This document shows, piece after piece, positions 43,382 through 52,847 of a stretch of 64,000 nucleotides of DNA. The position numbers were made by a program, and so were the translations under genes. The DNA comes from Hygrocybe punicea. Lineage: Eukaryota > Basidiomycota > Agaricomycetes > Agaricales > Hygrophoraceae. The stretch spans positions 3,348,001 to 3,412,000 of the forward strand of contig OY744463.1 of assembly GCA_963556145.1 (NCBI GenBank). The letters run 5' to 3'. The number at the start of each line of letters is the position of its first letter. Within the stretch, counting starts at the first letter, position 1. Below the pieces are notes generated by a model. It made no database searches. It saw nothing but the letters and a program-made list of their open reading frames with translations, and was not told the origin of the DNA.

Positions 43382-46189
43382 CCGGCCTCGTGGCCTCGTT
43401 TACGCCATCCTCGAGGTGGCCGTTTTTGTCCGCTTCCGTTCTGTTTGCTGGCGTGTTGTGTTCTGCTGTTGGGTGTTCGGATTCGCCTGTTTGGCGTGGG
43501 GTAGCTGCAAAAGGTCAACAATTAGCAAAGAATACAAAAAATTTCAAGTCAGAAATTTACCTCCGGTGCTCCTCTGCACCTGTCTCCCGTTGTTGACGCG
43601 TTGTTTTCCGGCAGTTGCCGCTTTCCCAAACAGGTTCGAGTTGCCAAACATGGAAGTGTGGCTGAAGCTTTTGAATCTTCTGGCATGCACAACAATGCAT
43701 GCATACCCAAAGTGAGATCCTCAAAAGATGTAAATATAGTATACCTACTCTCATGTCAATTTTTGTATTTTATTCGGCCCTGCATCAAGAGCTATTTACA
43801 ATTTATTCCATTTCCTCTGCCAGAATTGGACCTTGAATGATATAACTTTGTCTTAAAAATCTGAAATTAATCTAATGAGTACTTATTCAAGTACTCATTG
43901 TTGTACACATAAGTGCCTGGTTGTTGGTGGACCCAGACCTATGTTGCAGCGAGCAAATGCACAGAATTTTGCATTGTGGCTGACCCATCAACCGAAGTCC
44001 AAACTGCTGCTTTACTTTGAACCTGTCGTTTCTTGGCTACAACACATATCTGGGACACCACCAAGTGCCAGGCACTGATTATCAATACAATAGATACTTT
44101 ACATAGTAGTTTCACGATTATTCTCATATTTTTCAGAGCAATATTGGTAAAGTTGCACTTTAAGGGTCTGAATTTGGCAGGGAGGTATTAATGAATCATG
44201 GATATCTATCTATGTAGGCCACAATAAAATACAAAATTTGGGGAGGATGTAGTTAGAGGCTAATTCTATCTCTACATAGTCTTAAATGTGTTACACAGTT
44301 GTTGTGCTCCATGCAATTACACTGAGAAAAGTAAGATCTTGGTGACATATAAGGCAATTCGTGCCCGTTTGGGCAATCGGCAACCTCCGTCGTGGGTTCA
44401 AATCGTCGCGTAGTCCACGATGCGTCCACGAGAACGACGACGGCAACAACATCAAGTAGAAGGTAAGTACAATTCTCAAAACTTACTATCTATTACTATG
44501 CTAACTCATAATGTTATTTTTATGTAGAAGTTGCTCACTGCCACGCCGGGAATGCCCCACAACAGGCCACGTCACGTCAAAATCCAACTCAAGGGCCGAA
44601 ACGATGGATAGCAGGCAACGACAACGACAAAGACGACAAGCGCAGAGACGGCCAGCCAGGTGACGACGACGGGACGGAGAGGGATAGCGACGGGACGACA
44701 GGACGACGGAGACAACGACGACCGTCAGAGGGATGACGACGAGCGTCCGGGGGACGACGAAAACCATCCAGGGGACGACGAGGACGAGGACGCGGATGGA
44801 GACACGGATGGCGATGACAACGACGACCATGATGACAACGAGAACGATGGGAATGGGAACGACAGGGACGGGGACAGCGGGAACGACGACAGCGGAGACG
44901 CAGATGAAGACGACGAAGACGAGGACAGTGGAGGGGAAGACGAAGACGAGGATGGCGGAGGGGAAGATGAAGACGACGAGGACGAGGACAGCGGAGACAC
45001 AGACGATGAGGGCGAGGACGACGGGAACGACAGAGGTATGTACATCCCACCCATCCTCCCACTCCTCCTCCCTCTCCCTCTCCCTCTCCCTGCTGCCCTT
45101 CCCTCCTCCCCTCCCTCCTTACACCTTGTCCCATTCCCACTCCCACTCCCACTCCCACCTCCCACTGCCACTGCCACCTTCCTCCCACTCCACACCCACC
45201 TACCTTCCTCCCACCTGCCTCCTGCCCTTGGTAGTGTAATTATGTATCTGGATAGAATAGTCATTAAATTTAGATTTCCATTTTAAGGAGTAATGAGGTG
45301 ATATAGATTCAAATTGGGAATTCAGTAAGATTAAATAAAAAGCACAATATTCCAAGTGGGGTGGGTTCTGAGGTTGGTAAAGATTGTGATTGGGCATAAT
45401 GAGTGTCTGTACAAGCTGAGGCTAAGGATGAGATATTGGGCAGTTGCAAAAGAAGAATTTTGTATTGTTGCTATTGCCTGTGCATGTAGTAATTGAATTT
45501 CAAATTATATTACATGGGACATATATGTGATGTACAGACAGAGAGATTCTGATTATTGAAATGGCAGTTTCTCAACAAACAATGGCTTCAGCTGGTGTGA
45601 GCACCATCAGTGTTGTCAACATTAAATATGTGCCGGCAGACAGGGATGTGGCTGAATCCTGTGGACCAACATGCACCCACATTGCAGCAGTGGCTGGCCC
45701 TCGGTCAACCCAATCTTGCAGCAAGAGCTGGAGCCAGGTCAACCTGCCCCACAGCAATTGCTGGACCCAGGTCAACCCGGTGCTGCAGCAAGAGCTGCGA
45801 CCTGGTCAACCTGATCCTGCAGCAATAGCTGGAGCCAGGTCAACCTACCCCACAGCAATAGCTGGACCCAGGTCAACCCAGTGCTCCAGCAATAGCTGGA
45901 CCCTGGTCAACCTGGTGCTGCAGCAAGAGCTGTGACCCGGGTAACCCGATCCTGCAGCAATAGCTGGAGCCAGGTCAACCTACATTGCAAGAACTGCTGG
46001 CCCTGGGTCAACCCATGTATCCAGCAATAGCTGCTCCAGGTTAACCCACTACATGGCAGAGCTGATAGCAGATTGACCTACCCTGCAGCCATTTACTAGG
46101 AAGAGCTGTACCTACCCCCGCAGCAATAACTGCGCTATGTGTACCTACCAATCGCAGCTCTAACTGCGATTGGGTTAACCAAAACGACT
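43382..46189. mobile_element. Right part of an unidentified DNA transposon
   Basis: The segment begins where an LTR ends and finishes near 46189, where it meets exon 2 of a B antisense gene. The last 500 bp are a tandem array and the final bases contain GGGTTAACC, similar to GTTAACC in the KDZ terminal repeats. A minus-strand intron-like unit occurs at 43505-43560 and a plus-strand one at 44463-44528. An acidic low-complexity frame covers 44740-45020. No transposase and no left terminus are visible. The boundary and class are uncertain. Confidence 0.45.
45690..46130 (+). repeat. Subterminal tandem array, GGTCAACC / AGCAATAGCTG
   Basis: About 14 units of 25-35 bp combine GGTCAACC or GGTTAACC with CAGCAATAGCTGGA or CAGCAAGAGCTG. 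The organisation resembles the arrays of the KDZ element but the sequence differs. It lies next to the right terminus of the transposon fragment. Confidence 0.8.
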
Positions 46190-46524
46190 GGGTCTACTGG
46201 TTCTGGTGCCGGATCGACAGGCTCTTCTTCGAATCCGACTGCGACTTCCCCTTCCGGCACTGGTATGACGTCCTGCTCACCCGTGGTCGATGTGTTGGCG
46301 ATATTTGTTCCCGCCCGTCGGTCCTCGCTGACCTGTCGCCGATATTCGATCCTCTCCCTCTCAACCCGGTCCGCCTCCTGGGTCCGCTGCTGCCCTTCCT
46401 TCTCCATCCTGAGCCCCTCCCGCCTCTCCTCTGCAGCTGCTCGCTGCTTCTCCGCCTCTGCTCACGCCTGTGCCTCCACCAACCGTCTTGCCTCCTCTTT
46501 CCGTGCAGCTGCCTCCACATCCGC
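46190..46524 (-). pseudogene. Family B antisense gene, second copy, part of exon 2
   Basis: The minus strand encodes the coiled-coil end and acidic tail of the antisense protein (EGEVAVGFEEEPVDPAPEP), matching copy one at 41077-41400. A TGA at 46462-46464 replaces the CGA of copy one. The gene is cut on the left by a DNA transposon and on the right by family A copy 2; the rest of exon 2 and exon 1 lie at 51472-51861. Exon 3 is absent. Confidence 0.8.
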
Positions 46525-47116
46525 TGTAGAGGCTCCAGGCCCTCTGGACCCGAATCCTCTTCATATCCCACTTTGTCCTCGTCCATTCCCATTCACGTAT
46601 CATCGATTCCGCCCGTTTCCGGTCCTTTCCATCGATTCCGCTCCGGATTCCGCCTCCGGAATCGTTCATACTCAAGATGCGATGTCTCTAACGACCCGGA
46701 ATCAGTATGTATATAGTTACATATGATATATCTTTGTTTCCCGTTACTTAGTACATAGCACCATTCCCCCTATACTCCGCTCCACCTCTCTACCATCAGT
46801 TACAGCCTTCGGTTGTAGTACATAGTTACTACAGCATAGGATCTCTCCCAGTAGTATAAAAGATGTACTCTTATACTACAACCATATAGAAAATACAGGT
46901 TATCGCTCCCCTTCAGTTCTATTTCTTAGTCCTCGCTTTGTATCATCTCCATATTAGTCTTCGTACTCCACTCCCTTCACTTCCCCTCTGATCCGGAACC
47001 CCGGATTCGGGTTGGATTGACTAGACTATAGACACTAAACTCCTCTGATCACTTCTTAGCTGATCACCCTTTTCGTAGATTCCCATTTCGGGTCTACAAC
47101 AGAACTCGCCGTCACA
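46525..47116 (+). repeat. 5' LTR, family A copy 2
   Basis: It runs TGTAGAGGCTCC to GCCGTCACA, with TATAAAAG near 46856. The primer site follows at 47119 and reads TGGAGCCCACCATGAGGA, with CG to TG decay relative to the other copies. Confidence 0.95.
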
Positions 47117-47299
47117 ACTGGAGCCCACCATGAGGAGTTTAGTTCTTTTGTCTTTTCATACCCTCCCCACCGTCAGGTTGGACTTTCATGATGTTTCTCT
47201 TTTGTTCCCGACTCTAATTGCTCAGCCCCGCTTACGACTTCGACCCCTTCCTCGTACCGACCCGACCCGACCCACTTCCCGATTTGGAAATTCCCCGAT

Positions 47300-48877
47300 A
47301 TGACGCACGGATTGATGCCTCTCCGAGGTGATCGTTCAGCCCCGACGTTTCACGGTAACGAACACGACCTTCCCCGCTTCTTTGACGAAATCGACATGCT
47401 CGGCTCCGACTGTGGACTCACGGACACTATGAAGATTCGCTATACGCTCCAGTACCTCAATAACGACGATTACGAACTTTGGTCTACCCTACCTGCTGCT
47501 TCAGCAAAGGACTTCATCGCTTTCCGACGTGCCGTTTTCGCCTTCTATCCTGGTGCCACGGACAGTATTCGGTATACGATCGCGGATCTCGATCAATTGA
47601 TTAGACGACAATCGGCTTACGGTATAGAGAACAAAGCGGACTTAGGACAATATTTCCGGGATTTCATACGCATTTCCGGTGTCTTGTTTGACAACGGCCG
47701 TCTAACGGATAAGCAATGGAACACATACTTCGCCAACGGATTCGACTCAGACCTTCGTCTACGTATTGAAGAACGCCTCCATTACCTTCGTCCCAACCAT
47801 TACCACGACGATCCGTACCCGCTCGATGTTTTCCACGATGCCGCCTTATTCCTGCTTTCCGGTTGTCGCTCTGTTCCGAAATCCCCTTCCCTTGCCGTTA
47901 CTATCTCTAGTCCCGATTCCGGTCCCAGTCCCCCACCCGTCATAGCTTTGTCATCTCCGGTCCCGATTCCGACCTCAATCCCGCCCACTGTCGTTCGTTC
48001 CGTCCCCCACATTCATTCCGGTCCTTCGTATACTCCGTCCCCTTTATCGCATATTCCGTCCCTGTCCATTCCAGTGCCCGTCGAGACCATCATTTGTTTA
48101 CAGGTATTGTCGTCCAGTCCCATGTCGTCCCCGTCCGATCCCATTCCCGATTTATCGATGCTGGTCACCGATTTATCCAATTCATTTCCTATTTCGTCCA
48201 TGTCGTCACCGGATTCGACCCCTCCGCTTTCCGTCCATGAACTCGTACCGGACCCGCTCCCATTGTCATCGGATTCTCCAGAAATAGACATTCCGTCCCC
48301 GATATTGCCGCCATATTGTCCTCCGTCACCGTCTATCGAGATTCCATCGACTTTGGTTGAGTATTCCGTACCCGTTCCCATTCCAGACCCCATTCCACCC
48401 CTTGTATTTGATTTCGATTCCGGTTCCGATTCCGTTATGTCGACCCCTTCGTTCCCGGTTCCCCTCGTCGTTCCCGCTCCCGTATCGTCTCCGGTTCCCT
48501 CCTCGCCCACTTGGGGCACTTTGTCGTTTCCGCCCGCTTGGGGCACCCCGTCGTCTTTAGACCCGTCACGCGGCACACCCATTATATGGGATCGTGTTGG
48601 TGACGGTACTCCGGTTCTCGATTTTATTTTATTCCTCGTTTCCGTCTTCATTCTACTTTGTCATCGCATTTTGGACCTCCGCCCCCTCGACACCTCGCTC
48701 GAATATTTGCAAGAAGTTCTCCGCCTCCTCTCGTCGTTCCGCCTCCAACCTTCTTTCAGAAACTCTTGTGGGGATGTAGACCCGTTTCCGTCTCCTATTT
48801 TTGCGTTTTCGTCTTCCGTTCCGCTTTCCGTTCCCGTTCCCGTTTCTCATTTATTTATATTTCATTTCCGTTTCTAG
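47300..48877 (+). CDS. Family A gag protein
   Basis: A single 525-residue frame begins at ATG 47300. The first 180 residues are capsid-like and align with the gypsy B gag (LPRFFDEIDMLG, YELWSTLPAASAKDFIAFRR, YPGATDSIRYT, YFRDFIRISGVLFDNGR, FANGFDSDLRLRIEERL). The remainder is a Pro/Ser/Asp-rich tail with two repeats of a TWGT/AWGT phrase and a hydrophobic end. There is no CCHC knuckle. It would supply particle protein, while enzymes must come from elsewhere. A region without assigned genes (48880-49077) follows. Confidence 0.8.
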   Translation: MTHGLMPLRGDRSAPTFHGNEHDLPRFFDEIDMLGSDCGLTDTMKIRYTLQYLNNDDYELWSTLPAASAKDFIAFRRAVFAFYPGATDSIRYTIADLDQLIRRQSAYGIENKADLGQYFRDFIRISGVLFDNGRLTDKQWNTYFANGFDSDLRLRIEERLHYLRPNHYHDDPYPLDVFHDAALFLLSGCRSVPKSPSLAVTISSPDSGPSPPPVIALSSPVPIPTSIPPTVVRSVPHIHSGPSYTPSPLSHIPSLSIPVPVETIICLQVLSSSPMSSPSDPIPDLSMLVTDLSNSFPISSMSSPDSTPPLSVHELVPDPLPLSSDSPEIDIPSPILPPYCPPSPSIEIPSTLVEYSVPVPIPDPIPPLVFDFDSGSDSVMSTPSFPVPLVVPAPVSSPVPSSPTWGTLSFPPAWGTPSSLDPSRGTPIIWDRVGDGTPVLDFILFLVSVFILLCHRILDLRPLDTSLEYLQEVLRLLSSFRLQPSFRNSCGDVDPFPSPIFAFSSSVPLSVPVPVSHLFIFHFRF

Positions 48878-49077
48878 TTCTCTTTGTTTCCCACTCGTTC
48901 CGGACCCATTTTGTTTCCGTTGTATTCTGGTCCCGACCTCCTCCTCGACCGCCAGATTCAGGTTATCTTATCTCGTTGTTCCGTTTCCCTCTTTTCCGTT
49001 TATAGTTTTATCATGTACTCTATTTTTCTTTATGTACATTGTCCCGCATTCCGTTTTCCCTTTCCGTCCGTTCCCTT

Positions 49078-50540
49078 TTATTCCCTTCTCCCTTCGTCGA
49101 GTTTGGTGTCGATTAGGTCGAGTTGACCCAGGATATGGGCCTGGTTCGCGCATAGTCGATTTAGCTCCTTCGTCCAACGGGTTAGCTTGGTGTGGACCTC
49201 CGCAACGTATTCAGAAAGGCCGTCCGCGATCGTCGATATCTCCCTTTGCGTTTCCGTCGCCATCTCGCGTACTGCCCGGACGTGGTCGTTGATTCCGGCT
49301 CCGATCCGCGGGTGCTTGAATGGATTTCCTCGTCTCCCTTCGTCCCGCTCCGATTCCATATCCGGTTCGACGTCGGTCAACGTCCGCTTACTCGTCGACG
49401 CCTCTCCGGTCCGCAACCTAGGCTTCCTCACGGGCTTTGGTATCTTCTTCGCGACGACCTTTCTCTTCGGACTACCCACCTTCGCCTTCCCTTTCCTTTC
49501 CGCTTTTCCGGATCCGGTGGCCGGTCCCTTCGTCGACAATCCGCAACGTCGTTTAAGTCTTTTGCACCGATCGCACGCGTATCCCTCGATTCCGCGACAA
49601 ACCGCGTTGGCGGTCACGCATGCATCGCATTGCCGGATCCGGAACGACTGCATATACTACGGATTAGTTAGGCACAACGGATATACGAGTCCGCGAGATA
49701 TCACTTACCCCCGGAATCTTTCCCTTCGGTTCTGCGTCCTCGTTCCCGCTTGCATTCGAGAAATCGTTGCCGCTGTTGTAGTCCCCGTGAACGGTCTCAT
49801 CGTCCCGGTTGACCCTCTTATCCCGGTTGAGCTTTTTGATCACGCTCAGTACTTGGAGTCGCTCGTATTTTCGTAGTTGCTGATCGGACCAGGTGTCCTC
49901 CTTGTCCTCGCTTCCGTGATCGCTGGTTTGTGCGGTCTCCTCCCGGTCCCTTTCCGCGGCTGCATCAGCCTCCCTTTTTGCTGCCTCTGCCGCCTTCGCC
50001 CTTTCCGCCTCCTCGATCCGCTTCTCCGCCTCCGCCCTCCTATTCATCTCCTCTTCATATTGGCGCGATTCCTCCGCCCGTTGCCGCTCGATCCTTTCCG
50101 CCTCCTCGACCCGTTGTTTCCTCGCTTCCTCCTCCTTTTCCTCCTGCAACCGTACAGCTTCCCGACGCCTCGCCTCTTTCCGTTCCCGTTCGTAGTCCTC
50201 CCAGCTCCGCAACCACTCCTCGACCTCCACCACCATCTCTCCGCCCATCGAGAAATCCTTCGGTTCCGTCACGTCGATTCCGTTGTCCCGGATTTCCGCC
50301 AAGATTCCCCTGTAGTTCCGCTGCCGGGTATCGTTAGTCCGTGCCGTTTACGGGAACGGGAACTCTTACCATGGCCCGTCGTCGTCTCACCACCCATTGC
50401 CGTGCTTCGTTCTCGAATCCGTCGCGTACGATATCGATTCCGGCTGCGTCGACTTCTAGTAACTCGGCCACGGCGCTCTCGAAATCTTGCCGCGTTTCCG
50501 CATCGAGAGTATTGAGGAAATGGTTGTATTCCGTCGACAT
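49078..50540 (-). CDS. Family A antisense gene, Zn2Cys6-like coiled-coil protein
   Basis: Exons 50370-50540 (57 codons), 49709-50320 (204 codons) and 49078-49647 (189 codons plus stop) join in phase 0. The introns of 49 and 61 nt have GTAAG donors, CTAAC branch points and CAG acceptors. The 450-residue product has a conserved N-terminus (MSTEYNHFLNTLDAETRQ, then RNYRGILAEIRDNG), a long Glu/Arg/Ala coiled coil, a Glu/Asp-rich linker, the cluster CDAC......C.......CDRCKRLKRRC (CX2CX6CX7CX2CX6C), Lys-rich NLS-like patches and a C-terminal helix. It is antisense to gag between gag and the 3' LTR. Its function is not known. Confidence 0.85.
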
Positions 50541-50879
50541 CTTGGTGTTGGTATTGATACTTGTTGGGTTTGTTGGGCTCGTTGAGGTTGTTGTTGAGAT
50601 TGTTGAAAGTCGCATTGAAAAGTTTTCTTGTTTGTATTTGTTGCCCCGTCACGTGACTGTTGTTCCTTTATCCAGCCGTTTCGCCCCACCCTCTTTCAGT
50701 AGCTCTGGACCACTGCCTCCCGACGCTTCGATACCCACCGGCTTCGACTCCGCTCACGTTGTACTCCCGTTTCCGTCCGTTTTTGACATCGCCTCTGCTC
50801 ATTTATTCCCACAACCCCGGTATCTTCGTTATTTCGTATGGATCAACCAGGGATGGTCTCTATCTGAGTCCTGACCGGA

Positions 50880-51471
50880 TGTAGAGGCTCCAGGCCCTCT
50901 GGACCCGAATCCTCTTCATATCCCACTTTGTCCTCGTCCATTCCCATTCACGTATCATCGATTCCGCCCGTTTCCGGTCCTTTCCGTCGATTCCGCTCCA
51001 GATTCCGCCTCCGGAATCGTTCATACTCAAGATGCGATGTCTCTAACGACCCGGAATCAGTATGTATATAGTTACATATGATATATCTTCGTTTCCCGTT
51101 ACATAGTACATAGCACCATTCCCCCTATACTCCGCTCCACCTCTCTACCATCAGTTACAGCCTTCGCTTGTAGTACCTAGTTACTACAGCACAGGATCTC
51201 TCCCAGTAGTATAAAAGATGTACTCTTATACTACAACCATATAGAAAATACAGGTTATCGCTCCCCTTCAGTTCTATTTCTTAGTCCTCGCTTTGTATCA
51301 TCTCCATATTAGTCTTCGTACTCCACTCCCTTCACTTCCCCTCTGATCCGGAACCCCGGATTCGGGTTGGATTGACTAGACTATAGACACTAAACTCCTC
51401 TGATCACTTCTTAGCTGATCACCCTTTTCGTAGATTCCCATTTCGGGTCTACAACAGAACTCGCCGTCACA
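50880..51471 (+). repeat. 3' LTR, family A copy 2
   Basis: It matches 46525-47116 with about seven differences seen by eye. The shared motif GGATGGTCTCTAT precedes it at 50851. It is followed by the CCGC duplication and the interrupted B antisense gene. Confidence 0.95.
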
Positions 51472-51861
51472 CCGCCTGCCGTTTTTCTTCTTCCTCCTCC
51501 CGTCTAGCCCGCTCAGTTGTCTCCATCAGCCACTCCTCCAACGTGTCTGCGTACGCCTGCCGATCTTCCCACAAAGGGGGTGTCACTATATGTTTGCCCG
51601 CATCTTTGAGCTCGGCCACGATCCCATTATATACCCACTGATGGACAATGTTAGTCGTATAGGATCTCCAGATGGAAAACTCACCATGACCTTTCTACGG
51701 CCGATCAACCACTGCCGCGCTGCGCCTTCGTCGCCTTCGACCATCCCCACGAACCCATCATTATGGAACGCGGCAACTTGGTCCACCGCGTCCTGGTAGT
51801 CCGCCCGAGTCTCGGCATCAATGCTTCTAACAAAGGCAAGATAGGCATCATAGTTGTCCAT
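51472..51861 (-). pseudogene. Family B antisense gene, second copy, exon 1 and start of exon 2
   Basis: Exon 1 is 51685-51861 (MDNYDAYLAFVRSIDAETRADY, 59 codons) and exon 2 starts at 51637 (WVYNGIVAELKDAG), joined by a GTGAGT..CAG intron. The protein aligns with the B copy at 40458-41854. Exon 2 is cut by family A copy 2 and continues at 46190-46524. The 181 bp to the outer 3' LTR contain CACGTGATTGGCCA and the conserved pre-LTR motif at 52013. Confidence 0.85.
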
Positions 51862-52042
51862 TGTGTGAGTCGAGGTGGAGTGATGAAACGAAGAAAATCC
51901 GATCAATGACGACGCATTTTTTTAATGTTTTTCTCACTTTGTTGTTGTTTGGCCACTCACGTGATTGGCCACACTCGCGACCCACATTTGGAGACCCCAT
52001 ATTCTCGATCACGGATGGTCTCTATTAGAAGACCCAAGGAGA

Positions 52043-52835
52043 TGTAGAGGGTCCTCGACCCTCTGAGGCCGTAAACTCGATATCTCACGAATCCGCTCGA
52101 ACCCGACATCTCTAGCAATCCACGCTCGAACCTGATGCAACCCGACGCAACCTGATGCATACCGACTAGCACGGCCGCTCACGTACCTGGTCAGTCCATC
52201 TCCTAAAGTCACAGAACTCCAAATATCGAAGATAGATCTCATCGGACTGGGATCCTGACATCGGACTTGCCTTATTCACGCCTAGCGTCTCCCTTATGGA
52301 GATATAGTAAAGTATATTACATCTTTTACAGGTTTTTATATCTTCTACCCATTTTCCCTGTCATGGTCGCCTTGCAACCCTCTTCCTACTTCTCCATTTT
52401 TATTCTCCTTTGTTTTCTCTCATCGGCCAAGGACTCTCGTCCGAATCTAGGTACAGAAATTTGTAGTATAAAAACGGTGCTCAAGCGCCATCTCTGAATA
52501 AGAAACCAGTTCCCCCGCTTTCTCCCACTCAGAATCCGTCTCCTACCAAAATCACTTACTCTTTTAACTCATCGGTTTGCTCGACACTCTCCCCGTCCTT
52601 CTACCGTCTTTATCTCTACGTCTCTCGTCACCCGACACCCGACCCGCCATACCCGACATCGTCGGCTTCGTTGGCTTCGACCAGCCTCGATAGATTTCAG
52701 TAGTTTACTCAGCGGCTTCTTACCATTTATGTCCTATCATCTTACTGAAGCTCGCTAGACTATTCCTTGTCACTTTCACGCTGACACCACAGGTTAGGAT
52801 CATCATTCCGCAGCCACCCCGACCTCGCCACTACA
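52043..52835 (+). repeat. 3' LTR of the outer family B element
   Basis: It runs TGTAGAGGGTCC to CGCCACTACA and is followed by ACGG (52836-52839), the same duplication as at 5434-5437, and then by the hAT-like terminus CAACACTA. This pairing identifies it as the partner of the LTR at 5438-6240. Confidence 0.95.
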
Positions 52836-52847
52836 ACGGCAACACTA

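Larger units (their letters stand above)
46525..51471 (+). mobile_element. Non-autonomous LTR retrotransposon family A, copy 2
   Basis: The element is 4,947 bp long, with 592-bp LTRs at both ends and the duplication CCGC (46521-46524 and 51472-51475). It contains an uninterrupted gag (47300-48877) and an intact three-exon antisense gene (49078-50540). No pol domain exists between them. It interrupts exon 2 of the outer B antisense gene. It is the best reference copy of the family in the window. Confidence 0.95.
5438..52835 (+). mobile_element. Ty3/gypsy LTR retrotransposon family B, outer copy with nested insertions
   Basis: The LTRs at 5438-6240 and 52043-52835 are flanked by the same 4-bp duplication ACGG (5434-5437 and 52836-52839), and both outer flanks belong to one hAT-like element. 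Between them lie, in order, gag with a CCHC knuckle, aspartic protease, RT, RNase H and integrase. This domain order defines Ty3/gypsy. Two antisense genes and an extra B LTR (42026-43381) show that the interior combines parts of two B copies. All pol pieces are interrupted or carry stops, so the element is dead. Confidence 0.85.
2187..52847 (-). mobile_element. Outermost hAT-like element, heavily interrupted
   Basis: Pieces 2187-2286, 3814-4744, 5382-5437 and 52836-52847 are collinear, in reverse orientation, with the intact hAT-like element at 6586-7859. The right terminus reads CGGCAACACTA, the hAT-family inverted repeat also seen at the ends of 6586-7859 and 9489-11640. The left terminus would lie beyond the family E insertion, outside the window. 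It is interrupted by a 1.5 kb TG..CA insertion, a reversed family A LTR and the whole gypsy B nest. No transposase is seen, so it is non-autonomous. Confidence 0.75.

Noticed and set aside
44370..44430. tRNA-like stretch with GGGTTCAAATC, resembling a B box
   Set aside because: No cloverleaf could be folded by eye and no A box at the right distance; possibly a remnant of a tRNA-derived element, not enough to annotate.
44660..45286. 208-residue acidic frame as a possible nuclear protein gene
   Set aside because: Composed almost entirely of GAC/GAG repeats followed by CCCTCC repeats; no conserved domain. Kept only as part of the transposon fragment.
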